Shown here piece after piece: positions 35,119 to 43,430 of a stretch of DNA of 64,000 nt (position 1 is its first letter; each line of letters begins with the position of its first letter). A program made the translations under genes and the position numbers. The stretch comes from Castellaniella ginsengisoli (GTDB lineage Bacteria > Pseudomonadota > Gammaproteobacteria > Burkholderiales > Burkholderiaceae_B). The notes under the pieces were generated by a model. That model did not search any database. It had not been told where the DNA came from and was given only the letters and a program-made list of their open reading frames with translations. Location of the stretch: the NCBI RefSeq assembly GCF_039523235.1, contig NZ_BAAAEX010000010.1. The stretch is one strand, 5' to 3'.

Positions 35119-38100
35119 ATGCGGTTCTTCGCCCTGTTCCTGCGCCGGCCGGTGGGCACATCCCTGCTGTGCCTGGCGCTGGTCCTGGCCGGGGCGCTGG
35201 CGCTGCGCTTCTTGTCGGTCGCGCCGCTGCCTCAGGTGGATTTTCCGATGATCTCGGTCTCGGCCTCGCTGCCGGGGGCCAGTCCCGAAACCATGGCCTC
35301 CAGCGTGGCCATGCCCTTGGAGCAGTCGCTGGGCGCGATCGCCGGATTGAGCAGCATGAGTTCGCGCAGCAGCGAGGGCCAGACCACGATTTCTCTGATG
35401 TTCGAGCTCGACCGCGACATCAACAGCGCGGCGCGCGATGTCCAGGCGGCCATCAACGCCGCACGGCCCATGCTGCCCTCGGGCATGCGCGACAACCCCA
35501 CCTATCGCAAGGTGAATTCTTCGTCGTCGCCCATCATGACGCTGGCGTTGACCTCGGACACTGCCACGCGCGGCGAACTCTACGACCTGGCTTCCACCGT
35601 GCTGGCGCAGAAACTGGCGCAAGTGAAGGGGGTGGGGCAGGTGACGCTGGGGGGCAGCTCGCTGCCCGCCGTGCGCGTCCTGATCGATCCGCGCGCGCTG
35701 GAATCGATGGGGATTCCGCTGGACCGCATACGCCAGGTGCTGCAGGACGTGAATGCGCTGCGCCCCGGCGGGCTGGTGCGGCGCGGCGATACCCAGTGGC
35801 AGATCCGCTCCGACGGCCAGTTGCGCAAGGCCGCCGATTACGCCCCCCTGATCGTGGAATGGCGCGATGGCCGCCCGGTGCGGCTGAGCGATGTCGCGCG
35901 CCTCGAGGATTCGGTCGAGGACACCAACCAGGTCGGCTATTTCAACGACCGCTCCGCTGTCCTGCTGATCATCCGCCGCCAGGCCGATGCCAACATCATC
36001 GAGACTGTCGATGCCATCCGCGCGCTGCTGCCGGAGTTCCAGGCGCTGCTGCCGGAGCAGGCGCGCCTGACGGTGGCCCAGGACCGCACGCCCAGCATCC
36101 GGGCCTCGCTGTTCGAGGCCGAACTGACCCTGGTGCTGTCGGTCGTGTTGGTCGTGGCCGTGGTGCTGGCCTTCCTGGGCAACTGGCGCGCTGCCCTGAT
36201 CCCGGCCGTGGCCGTGCCGGCCTCGCTGATCAGCACTTTCAGCCTGATGTGGTGGTTCGGCTTCACCCTCAATACGATTTCCCTGATGGCCCTGATCGTG
36301 GCCACCGGCTTCGTCGTGGACGACGCCATCGTGGTGCTGGAGAACATCATGCGCCACATCGAGCGCGGCATGCGTCCGGCACGGGCCGCCCTGCGCGGCG
36401 TGACCGAGGTTGGCTTTACGGTGCTGGCCATGAGCGTATCGCTGATCGCGGTGTTCATTCCCCTGTGGCTGGTGGGCGGCCTGGTGGGGCGGCTGTTCAA
36501 GGAATTCGCCGTCACCCTGTCGGTGGCCATCGCCGTATCGCTGCTGGTGTCGGTGACCCTGACGCCGGTCATGGCGGCGCGCCTGCTGCGCGCGCCAGCC
36601 GGGCATGAGCCGCCGCCCGGCGGCCTGCTGCGGCGCGGGCTGCGGCGCTTCGGCCGGGCGGGCGAGGCCGCCTACCAACGGTCGCTGCGCTGGTCGCTGG
36701 ATCACGGGCGCCTCGTGCTGCTGATGCTCCTGGCGACGGTGGGCTTGAACGTATACCTGTACGCCAGCATTCCCAAGGGGTTCTTCCCGCAGCAGGATAC
36801 GGGTCAGTTGATGGGTTTTTTCAGGGTGGATACCGGGACGTCCTTCGACGAGACGCAGGTCCGGCTCGATGCCTTCCGCCGCGTGCTGCTGGCCGACCCG
36901 GCCGTGGAGACCGTCACCGCCTACGCCGGCGGGCGGGGCGGCAGCAATTCCAGTTTCGTTCAGGTGCAACTCAAGCCTCTGAGCGAACGCAGCGCCAGCG
37001 CCGCCGAGGTCGTCGACCGGCTGCGGCCCCGGTTCGAGCATACGCCCGGCGCACGCATGTTCCTGGTGCCTCAGCAGGACATCTTCGTGGGCCATTCTTC
37101 GCGGGCGGGCTCCTATTCCTATGTGCTGATGGGCAGCGACCTGGCTTTGCTGGGCCAGTGGCTGCCGCGCGTGCGCGACGCATTGGCCTCGCTGCCCGAA
37201 CTGGTCGATGTGGACGACGACGTCGAGAACAAGGGCCGCCGGGTGGAACTGGTCGTCGACCGGGACGCCGCCCGGCGTCTGGGGGTGCAGATGGCGGATC
37301 TGGCGGGGGTGCTGAACAACGCCTTCAGTCAACGGCAGGCGGCCGTGCTGTACGGCGCTTTGAACCAGTACCACGTCGTCATGGCCGTGCAGCCGCAATA
37401 TGCCCGCGACCTGCATTCCCTGCGGGCCCTCCAGGTGCTCAATGCCGATGGCGAGCGCGTTCCCCTGACGGCCTTTACCCGCATCACCGAGGGTTCCGCG
37501 CCGCGTTCGGTGAACCATGAAGGCCTGCTGGCGGCCGATTCCGTGTCCTTCGGGCTGGCGCCGGGGGTCTCCCTGGACCAGGCTTTGTCGGCCATCGACC
37601 GGGCCGTGGCGCGCATAGGACTGCCGTCGCAGGAACTGCAGGGGGGGCTGGATCAAAGCGCCGGCATGATGCGCGACGCGGTGGCGCAGCAGCCCTGGAT
37701 GCTGGCGGCGGCGCTGGTGGCCATGTACCTGGTGCTGGGCATGCTGTACGAAAGCACCATCCATCCGATCACGATTCTGTCCACCTTGCCCTCCGCCGGC
37801 GTGGGCGCCCTGCTGGCCTTGCGACTGGTGGGGATGGAATTCACGCTGATCGCACTGATCGGTGTGTTCCTGCTGATCGGCATCGTCAAGAAAAACGCCA
37901 TCATGATGGTGGATTTCGCCTTGCAGGCGCAGCGCCGCGAGGGCCTGGATCCCCGCGAAGCCATCTATCGCGCCTGTCTGGCGCGCCTGCGCCCCATCCT
38001 GATGACCACGCTGTCGGCCATGCTGGGCGCGCTGCCGCTGCTGCTGGCCACGGGCGCGGGGGTGGAGATGCGTCAACCCCTGGGGCTGACGATCGTCGGC

Positions 38101-38229
38101 GGCCTGTTGGTCAGCCAGGTGCTCACGCTCTACACTACGCCCGTCGTCTATCTGAGTCTGGATCGCCTGTGCCGCCCCCGCCGGCGCGTGCCTCCAGCGC
38201 CGCAACAGGAACCCGCCCCCCATGTCTGA
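35119..38229 (+). CDS. mdtC: RND efflux pump inner-membrane subunit, MdtC-like
   Basis: 1036-residue partner of MdtB; in E. coli the two form a B2C heterotrimer. Motifs: FLRRPVGTSLLCLALVLAG at the N-terminus, GFVVDDAIVVLENI in TM4, FIPLWLVGGLVGRLFKEFAVTL (as two motifs), IPKGFFPQQDTGQL, and LIGIVKKNAIMMVDFAL in TM10. It begins 1 bp after mdtB and overlaps the outer-membrane factor by 8 bp. In contrast to mdtB, its TM6-TM7 linker has a normal length and no repeat. Confidence 0.94.
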   Translation: MRFFALFLRRPVGTSLLCLALVLAGALALRFLSVAPLPQVDFPMISVSASLPGASPETMASSVAMPLEQSLGAIAGLSSMSSRSSEGQTTISLMFELDRDINSAARDVQAAINAARPMLPSGMRDNPTYRKVNSSSSPIMTLALTSDTATRGELYDLASTVLAQKLAQVKGVGQVTLGGSSLPAVRVLIDPRALESMGIPLDRIRQVLQDVNALRPGGLVRRGDTQWQIRSDGQLRKAADYAPLIVEWRDGRPVRLSDVARLEDSVEDTNQVGYFNDRSAVLLIIRRQADANIIETVDAIRALLPEFQALLPEQARLTVAQDRTPSIRASLFEAELTLVLSVVLVVAVVLAFLGNWRAALIPAVAVPASLISTFSLMWWFGFTLNTISLMALIVATGFVVDDAIVVLENIMRHIERGMRPARAALRGVTEVGFTVLAMSVSLIAVFIPLWLVGGLVGRLFKEFAVTLSVAIAVSLLVSVTLTPVMAARLLRAPAGHEPPPGGLLRRGLRRFGRAGEAAYQRSLRWSLDHGRLVLLMLLATVGLNVYLYASIPKGFFPQQDTGQLMGFFRVDTGTSFDETQVRLDAFRRVLLADPAVETVTAYAGGRGGSNSSFVQVQLKPLSERSASAAEVVDRLRPRFEHTPGARMFLVPQQDIFVGHSSRAGSYSYVLMGSDLALLGQWLPRVRDALASLPELVDVDDDVENKGRRVELVVDRDAARRLGVQMADLAGVLNNAFSQRQAAVLYGALNQYHVVMAVQPQYARDLHSLRALQVLNADGERVPLTAFTRITEGSAPRSVNHEGLLAADSVSFGLAPGVSLDQALSAIDRAVARIGLPSQELQGGLDQSAGMMRDAVAQQPWMLAAALVAMYLVLGMLYESTIHPITILSTLPSAGVGALLALRLVGMEFTLIALIGVFLLIGIVKKNAIMMVDFALQAQRREGLDPREAIYRACLARLRPILMTTLSAMLGALPLLLATGAGVEMRQPLGLTIVGGLLVSQVLTLYTTPVVYLSLDRLCRPRRRVPPAPQQEPAPHV

Positions 38230-39679
38230 TCGCGCGCCCCCGCATGCCCTTGCGGATGCCGCTTCGCCGCCCGCATCCGCCCGCCGCGCGGTACGGGGGC
38301 TGCTGGCTGTCATCGCGGTGCTGGCTGTGTCGGCCTGTGCCGTCGGCCCCGATTACCAGCGTCCCGCCCAAGACGTCGGAACCGCTTACGGCCATGCGCC
38401 GGAAGGCCGCTGGATTCCGGCCGATACGCCGCCGCGCGACCTGCCCGCCGATTGGTGGACACTGTACGGCGATGGCGTCCTGAACGATCTGATGGCCCGC
38501 ATGTCGCAGGGCAATCTGGACCTGGCCCGGGCCGAAGCGCAGTATCGGGAGGCCCGTGCCGCGCTGGATTCCGCCCGCGCGGGCCTGTTTCCGACGGTGG
38601 GCGCGTCGGGCTCCATGACCCGCTCCGGGCAGGGTGCGCCCCAGGCGGGCGGCCCCTCCGATACCTACAATCTGTCGGCCACCGCCAGTTGGGAAGTCGA
38701 TCTGTGGGGCCGCGTGCGGCGCGGCGTCGAGGCGGCCCGCGCCGGCGAGCAGGCCGGCGCCGCCGACCTGGGCGCCATGCGCTTGAGCCTGCGGTCCGCT
38801 CTGGCGCAAGCCTATTTCGGCGTGCGCGCCAGCCAGTTGCAGGATGCCCTGCTGGCCCGCACGCTGGATGAATACGCACGCGCGCTGGAGATGACGCGCA
38901 ACCGCATGGCGGCGGGCGTGGCGTCTTCCGCCGATGTGGCCGCGGCCTCCGCGCAGTTGGATCAGACACGCGCCCAGCGCATCCGCCTGGGCTGGCAGCG
39001 CGCGCAGCAGATTCACGCCATTGCCGTATTGCTGGGCGAGGTGCCGGCCGGGTTCCGCCTGGCCGGCGATGCCGGCTTGCCGGCGGTGCCCGGCGTGCCG
39101 GTGGGCGTGCCCTCGGCCCTGCTGCTGCGCCGGCCCGACGTGGCGGGCGCAGAGCGCCGGGTGGCGCAGGCCAATGCCCGCATCGGCGTGGCGCAGGCCG
39201 CCTGGTTCCCCGACCTGACCCTGAGCGCCCAGGGCGGCTATCGGGCGGCGGAATTCGCGTCGTGGATCATGACGCCTGCGCGTTTCTGGACGCTGGGGCC
39301 GACCCTGGCCTTGAGCCTGTTCGACGGCGGTGCGCGGGCCGCCGCCGTGGCTTCCGCCCGAGCGGCCTACGACGCCCAGGCAGCCGCCTACCGCAAGACC
39401 GTTCTGGACGCCTTGCGCGAAGTCGAAGATGCGCTGGTGCAGTCGCAGGCCCTGGCCGAGGAGCAGGCGGCCCGGGACCGTGCGCTGGCGGCTGCCCGCG
39501 AAACCCTGCGTCAGGTCACCAACCAGTACCGGGCCGGCCTGGTGGATTACCTGAGCGTGGTCCAGGCCCAGGCCAGCGCCTTGAGCGCCGAGCAGGCCTC
39601 ATTGGACGTGCGCGCCGAGCGCCTGACGGCTTCCACGCAATTGATCGCCGCCCTGGGCGGCGGCTACGCGCTCAACTGA
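38222..39679 (+). CDS. Outer-membrane efflux lipoprotein, NodT/OprM family
   Basis: 485-residue outer-membrane channel of the pump. The lipobox AVSAC (Cys near 39) is followed by AVGPDYQRP, the typical start of mature NodT-family proteins. Two TolC-type repeats are visible (ARAEAQYREARAALDSARAGLFPTVG, and NARIGVAQAAWFPDLTLSAQGGY; cited in part). C-terminal DYLSVVQAQ is conserved. It overlaps mdtC by 8 bp and its stop overlaps the opposite-strand Nudix/ThiE gene by 8 bp. Completes a self-contained tripartite efflux operon. Confidence 0.92.
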   Translation: MSDRAPPHALADAASPPASARRAVRGLLAVIAVLAVSACAVGPDYQRPAQDVGTAYGHAPEGRWIPADTPPRDLPADWWTLYGDGVLNDLMARMSQGNLDLARAEAQYREARAALDSARAGLFPTVGASGSMTRSGQGAPQAGGPSDTYNLSATASWEVDLWGRVRRGVEAARAGEQAGAADLGAMRLSLRSALAQAYFGVRASQLQDALLARTLDEYARALEMTRNRMAAGVASSADVAAASAQLDQTRAQRIRLGWQRAQQIHAIAVLLGEVPAGFRLAGDAGLPAVPGVPVGVPSALLLRRPDVAGAERRVAQANARIGVAQAAWFPDLTLSAQGGYRAAEFASWIMTPARFWTLGPTLALSLFDGGARAAAVASARAAYDAQAAAYRKTVLDALREVEDALVQSQALAEEQAARDRALAAARETLRQVTNQYRAGLVDYLSVVQAQASALSAEQASLDVRAERLTASTQLIAALGGGYALN

Positions 39680-40667
39680 CCAGCCGGCCCCGGACCGCCG
39701 CGATCCCGTGCGCGCCGTGCCGGCGCGCGGCCTCCTGTGTATCCAGCGATTGGCCGCCGATGGCGAAGACCGGGCGGCCGGCGGCGTCGGCCAGCGTGCG
39801 GAACCGGTCCCAGCCCAAGGCCGGGAGGTCGGGGTGGCTGCTGGTGTCGAGCGCATGCCCCAGCACCACGAAATCGGCTTGCAACTGGCGTGCGCATTCG
39901 ATGTCCTGCGCCGTGTGGGCCGATACCCCCAGCCAGCCCGGCGGCCGCGTGTCGTCCTGGAGGATGCGCGCCGCATCGGCCGCGCGCAATTGCACCCCGT
40001 CGGCTTCGGACCACCAGGCGGGGGGGTGGGCGCTGTTGACCAGGCATCGGGCGCCGTGCTGGCGGCACAGGGCGAGCACGGCAAGAAAGGCCTCGCGCAG
40101 CGAGGCCGGGTCGCCTTGCCAGGCCGGCTCGCGGAACTGCACCAGTCGCAGGCCGCGCAGCAGTTCCTGGCGCAGATCGGCCAGCCAGTCGGCCAGCCGG
40201 CCGGGGTGGCCGATCTTGCTGAGACGGTAGTGCGTGGGCAGGCGCAGCCAGCGCAACGGCGGCGCGGCGGCCGGCAGCAGCGAACCGCCGCCCGGGCCGA
40301 TGGGGTGTTCGGACTCGTCCAGGCGGATTTCCCAGGGATCGACCCAGTCCAGCGCCTGGTCCTCGCGGCCGTGGGGCTCGCCTTCCCAGGCAGTCACCTG
40401 GCAGAAGGCCAGTTCGACGATGGTCTTGGGATACTCATGCACATGCACGACCCAGGGGTAGACGCGCGTGGCGCGGATGCCGAGTTCCTCGTCCAGTTCG
40501 CGCACCAGGGCCTGCTCGACGGTCTCTCCGGCTTCGATCTTGCCGCCGGGGAATTCCCACCAGCCGGGCCAGGCCTTGCCTTCGGGGCGTTGGCCCAGCA
40601 GCAGCCGGCCCCGGGAGTCGATGATCAGGCCGGCGGCCACGCGGATGTAGGGCTTGGATTCAGTCAT
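39672..40667 (-). CDS. Nudix hydrolase (MutT-like) fused to a ThiE/TenI-like domain
   Basis: 331 residues. The N-terminal Nudix domain (about 5-135) has the box GGKIEAGETVEQALVREL-DEELG and begins IRVAAGLIIDSRGRLLL, as in MutT, which hydrolyses 8-oxo-dGTP. From about residue 165 a TIM-barrel domain related to thiamine-phosphate synthase follows (RLVQFREPAW, ADGVQLRAAD, GVSAHTAQDIECA, FVVLGHALDT, FAIGGQ). This two-domain form is known in betaproteobacteria and gammaproteobacteria; the function of the ThiE-like half is not established. Downstream of the DUF815 ATPase with 122 bp between. Confidence 0.88.
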   Translation of the reverse strand: MTESKPYIRVAAGLIIDSRGRLLLGQRPEGKAWPGWWEFPGGKIEAGETVEQALVRELDEELGIRATRVYPWVVHVHEYPKTIVELAFCQVTAWEGEPHGREDQALDWVDPWEIRLDESEHPIGPGGGSLLPAAAPPLRWLRLPTHYRLSKIGHPGRLADWLADLRQELLRGLRLVQFREPAWQGDPASLREAFLAVLALCRQHGARCLVNSAHPPAWWSEADGVQLRAADAARILQDDTRPPGWLGVSAHTAQDIECARQLQADFVVLGHALDTSSHPDLPALGWDRFRTLADAAGRPVFAIGGQSLDTQEAARRHGAHGIAAVRGRLVS

Positions 40668-40789
40668 GGCGGATCGGACACGGTATCGGAAAAGAGCCCC
40701 CGCGCGGCGCCTTTTGCGCGCCGCTGTCGGTGGGGGTGCTGTGTGCGCCGGAGCGGCCCGGCGGCAAGAAGCGGGCGGACGGGCTGGCG

Positions 40790-41656
40790 TCAGACATGGC
40801 GGGCGGCCCAGTCGCGCGCGAATTGCCGGGCGACCCGCCCGGAGCGGGAGCCGCGCTCCAGTGTCCATTGCAGCGCTTCGGCGCGCGCGTCGAGGACCTG
40901 GGCGTCGCTGCAGCCGTGGGCCCGCAGCCAATGGCCGACGATGTCCAGGTAGTCGTCCTGGGTGAAGGGGTAGAACGACAGCCATAGGCCGAAGCGTTCC
41001 GACAGCGAGATTTTTTCCTCGACGGTCTCGCCCGGGTGGATCTCGCCATCGGGCTGGTGCCGGGCCTCGAGGTTCTCGTGCATGTATTCCGGCATCAGGT
41101 GGCGCCGGTTCGAGGTGGCGTAGATCAGCAGGTTGTCGCCCGGCGAAGCCACCGAGCCGTCCAGGGCCGATTTGAGCGCCTTGTAGCCGGCCTCGCCTTC
41201 CTCGAAGGAAAGGTCGTCGCAGAACACGATGTAGCGTTCCGGGCGGTCGTGAATGAGTTCGATGATCTGGCCCAGGTCGCCGAGGTCCGATTTGTCGATC
41301 TCGATCAGGCGCAGGCCGCGGCCGGCATGCGCGTCGAGCAGCGCGCGCACCAGCGAACTCTTGCCCGTGCCGCGCGCGCCGGTCATCAGGACGTTGTTGG
41401 CCGGTTTGCCGCCCAGGAAGGCCAGCGTATTGCGTTCGAGGACGGCTTTTTGCCGGTCGACGTGCCGCAGGTCGTCCAGGCTGATGGGGGCAATGCGGCG
41501 GACGGCTTCGAGCCAGCCGTGCGTGCCCCGGCGCTGCCAGCGATAGGCATGGGCAGTCCAGTCGATGGCGGGCGGGGCGGGGGGCAGCCAGGCTTCGAGC
41601 TGCGCCAGCACGCCCATCGCCCGGTTCATGAGTGCCTGCAACTGGGGGTCGGCCAC
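40790..41656 (-). CDS. DUF815 family AAA-type ATPase
   Basis: 288-residue ATP-binding protein: Walker A GARGTGKSSLV (about 92-102), IEIDKSDL, Walker B-like YIVFCDDLSFE, LIYATSNRRHLMPEYM (sensor region) and an arginine-rich end (RSGRVARQFARDW). Matches the DUF815 family, whose cellular role is unknown. The start is a GTG at 41656 with a strong AGGAG six bases upstream. It lies divergent from ispB, and in betaproteobacteria it commonly precedes the Nudix/ThiE fusion, as here. Confidence 0.88.
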   Translation of the reverse strand: MADPQLQALMNRAMGVLAQLEAWLPPAPPAIDWTAHAYRWQRRGTHGWLEAVRRIAPISLDDLRHVDRQKAVLERNTLAFLGGKPANNVLMTGARGTGKSSLVRALLDAHAGRGLRLIEIDKSDLGDLGQIIELIHDRPERYIVFCDDLSFEEGEAGYKALKSALDGSVASPGDNLLIYATSNRRHLMPEYMHENLEARHQPDGEIHPGETVEEKISLSERFGLWLSFYPFTQDDYLDIVGHWLRAHGCSDAQVLDARAEALQWTLERGSRSGRVARQFARDWAARHV

Positions 41657-41684
41657 TGAATTCTCCTGATCATGATCCGGAAAG

Positions 41685-41690
41685 TATAAT
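41685..41690 (+). promoter_or_regulatory. -10 element upstream of ispB
   Basis: A perfect TATAAT at 41685-41690. The best -35 (TTCTCC, 18 bp upstream) is weak. Transcription would start near 41697, giving a leader of about 45 nt to the TTG start at 41744. This argues against the more upstream ATG at 41699, which would leave almost no leader. Confidence 0.5.
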
Positions 41691-41743
41691 CTGGCTCTTT
41701 GCGGCCGCTTTCGTGCGGGCGCCCATCAGCATCCGGGTCTGTC

Positions 41744-42709
41744 TTGAACTTCTCAGAACTGTTCGCCCCCATCGTGTCCGACATGCAGGCAGTCGACGCC
41801 GTCATCCGCGCCCGCCTGGATTCCGAGGTCGTCCTCATCCGCACCATCGGTGATTACATCGTCGGCGCCGGCGGCAAGCGGATGCGTCCGGCCATGGTGC
41901 TGCTGGTGGCGGGGGCGCTGGGCTACCGGGGCGACAACCATCACCGCCTTGCGGCCGTGGTGGAATTCATCCACACCGCCACTTTGTTGCACGACGACGT
42001 GGTCGATGAATCCGACATGCGCCGCGGCCGCGAGACGGCCAATGCCGTGTTCGGCAATGCCGCCAGCGTGCTGGTGGGCGATTATCTGTATTCCCGCTCG
42101 TTCGAGATGATGGTCGAATCCGATTCCATGGCCGCCATGGCGGTGCTGTCGGCCGCGACCACCATCATCGCCGAGGGCGAAGTCCTGCAGTTGCTGAACG
42201 TGCACGACCCCGATGTGTCGTTGGAACGCTACCTGCAGGTCGTGCGCTACAAGACGGCGAAGCTCTTCGAGGCGGCCGCCCAGGTGGGCGCCATCATTTC
42301 CGGCGCCACGCCCGGCCAGGAAGACGCCGCCGCCGCCTACGGCCGGCACATTGGCACCGCCTTCCAACTGATCGACGATGTGCTCGATTACAGCGGCGAC
42401 GTCCAGGCCCTGGGCAAGAACGTGGGCGATGACCTGCGCGAGGGCAAACCGACCTTGCCGCTGATCCGGGTGCTGGAAACCGGCACGCCCGAGCAGCGCG
42501 ACCTGATCCGCACCGCCATCGAGACCGGCGACGCCGACTTCGAGGCCGTGGCGCGGGCCATCCATGCCACCGATGCCCTGGATTACACCCGGCAGGCTGC
42601 GCGGGTCGAGGCCGGGCTCGCCCGCGAGGCGCTGTCCGCCTTCCCGGATTCCGTTTATCGGGAAACTCTGCTAAAATTCTGTGCTTCCGCGGTCGAGCGC
42701 GACCGTTGA
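41744..42709 (+). CDS. ispB: Octaprenyl diphosphate synthase
   Basis: Trans-polyprenyl diphosphate synthase that makes the ubiquinone side chain. The 321-residue product has both aspartate-rich motifs (LLHDDVVDESD, first; LIDDVLDYSGD, second), GGKRMRP and the KTAKLF lysine region. The start is placed at the TTG at 41744, because it gives NFSELFAPI, the usual N-terminus, and fits the -10 at 41685. A frame-extending ATG at 41699 is possible. In keeping with the ubiquinone genes at the left of the window. Confidence 0.92.
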   Translation: MNFSELFAPIVSDMQAVDAVIRARLDSEVVLIRTIGDYIVGAGGKRMRPAMVLLVAGALGYRGDNHHRLAAVVEFIHTATLLHDDVVDESDMRRGRETANAVFGNAASVLVGDYLYSRSFEMMVESDSMAAMAVLSAATTIIAEGEVLQLLNVHDPDVSLERYLQVVRYKTAKLFEAAAQVGAIISGATPGQEDAAAAYGRHIGTAFQLIDDVLDYSGDVQALGKNVGDDLREGKPTLPLIRVLETGTPEQRDLIRTAIETGDADFEAVARAIHATDALDYTRQAARVEAGLAREALSAFPDSVYRETLLKFCASAVERDR

Positions 42710-42776
42710 AGTTTCCCGCTGGCGGGTGGCAACCTGGATTTTTACCGGGCTTGCGTACCTGCCGAAGCAGCACCGT

Positions 42777-42853
42777 CGGGGTGTAGCTCAGCCTGGTAGA
42801 GTACTACGTTCGGGACGTAGGAGTCGCATGTTCGAATCATGTCACCCCGACCA
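42777..42853 (+). tRNA. tRNA-Pro (CGG anticodon)
   Basis: 77-nt cloverleaf: acceptor CGGGGTG pairs with CACCCCG, D arm GCTCAGCCTGGTAGAGT, anticodon stem CTACG/CGTAG with loop TTCGGGA (anticodon CGG), T arm with GTTCGAATC, and an encoded CCA end. No integrase or attachment-site duplication is seen around it. Confidence 0.97.
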
Positions 42854-42939
42854 TTTCTTCTTTCTCCCTCCCCCTTCTTCCGAGCCCAGGCTTCATGCGG
42901 TTTCGCATCAGCCCTGGACAAGATCCGGCTGCACGGTCA

Positions 42940-42972
42940 AAAAAGCCCGCCTCTGTCATGAGGCGGGCTTTG
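42940..42972. terminator. Bidirectional rho-independent terminator
   Basis: AAAGCCCGCCT and AGGCGGGCTTT flank an 8-base loop, with an A run on the left and T run on the right. It can end the ispB/tRNA-Pro transcript on the plus strand and the 45-aa gene on the minus strand. Confidence 0.85.
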
Positions 42973-43062
42973 AACTTGTGCGGCAAGGCCTGGCCGGCCA
43001 TTGCCGCAGAGGCTCCGCCGCCTGATCCGCGGCGCGCTCACAGTCCGGAGCAGACAGGAACC

Positions 43063-43200
43063 TTACTTGTCGGCGCTTTGCTCTTCCTTGTCTTGCTTAT
43101 CCTGGCTGGATTCTGAGCCTTGGTCGGACATCTTTGGGGCTTTCCAGTTAAGCGGCGGCGCGACGATATCCTTCCAGGCGACACGTTTAGGTGTTGACAT
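43063..43200 (-). CDS. Small acidic-tailed protein of unknown function, 45 aa
   Basis: Frame from ATG 43200 to TAA 43063. GGGAGA lies five bases before the ATG. The N-terminal half (STPKRVAWKDIVAPPLNWK) has two tryptophans in a basic context; the C-terminal half is Ser/Gln/Glu/Asp/Lys-rich and probably disordered. A promoter with perfect -35 lies 56 bp upstream and a terminator 90 bp downstream, so it looks like a complete monocistronic gene. I do not recognise the family. Base use is less G+C-rich than its neighbours, and the region upstream is distinctly A/T-rich. Confidence 0.65.
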   Translation of the reverse strand: MSTPKRVAWKDIVAPPLNWKAPKMSDQGSESSQDKQDKEEQSADK

Positions 43201-43255
43201 GGTGTTCTCCCAAAGCAATGTGGCAGCACACTGTGCGCCGCCACGATCGCTGTAT

Positions 43256-43284
43256 AAAATATCAGTATTATTATATTATGTCAA
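43256..43284 (-). promoter_or_regulatory. Promoter of the 45-aa gene
   Basis: Minus-strand TTGACA (43279-43284, perfect -35), 17-bp A/T-rich spacer, then TATTTT (43256-43261) as -10. One of the best sigma-70-like promoters in the window. Confidence 0.65.
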
Positions 43285-43430
43285 ATAAGCGGGGCGACGG
43301 AGCGGTGTGCCGTCCATCGGGCCATGACGCCATGGGCTCATGTTGCCGCGTTGATCCGTGCTTCGGGCATGGAGGGCGGCCTCGTGCACGGACACGAGAC
43401 GGTTCGCCGCGGGGCGGATGAACGCGCGTT

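Noticed and set aside
35053..38313. A 1086-codon open frame opposite mdtC (with similar ones opposite mdtB and the GGDEF-EAL gene)
   Set aside because: Gln/His/Gly/Arg-rich shadow frames of strongly biased genes, without ribosome sites or recognisable domains.
42777..43290. Genomic-island insertion at tRNA-Pro
   Set aside because: The A/T-rich patch and tRNA suggested an attachment site, but there is no integrase, no duplicated tRNA 3' end and housekeeping genes continue on both sides.
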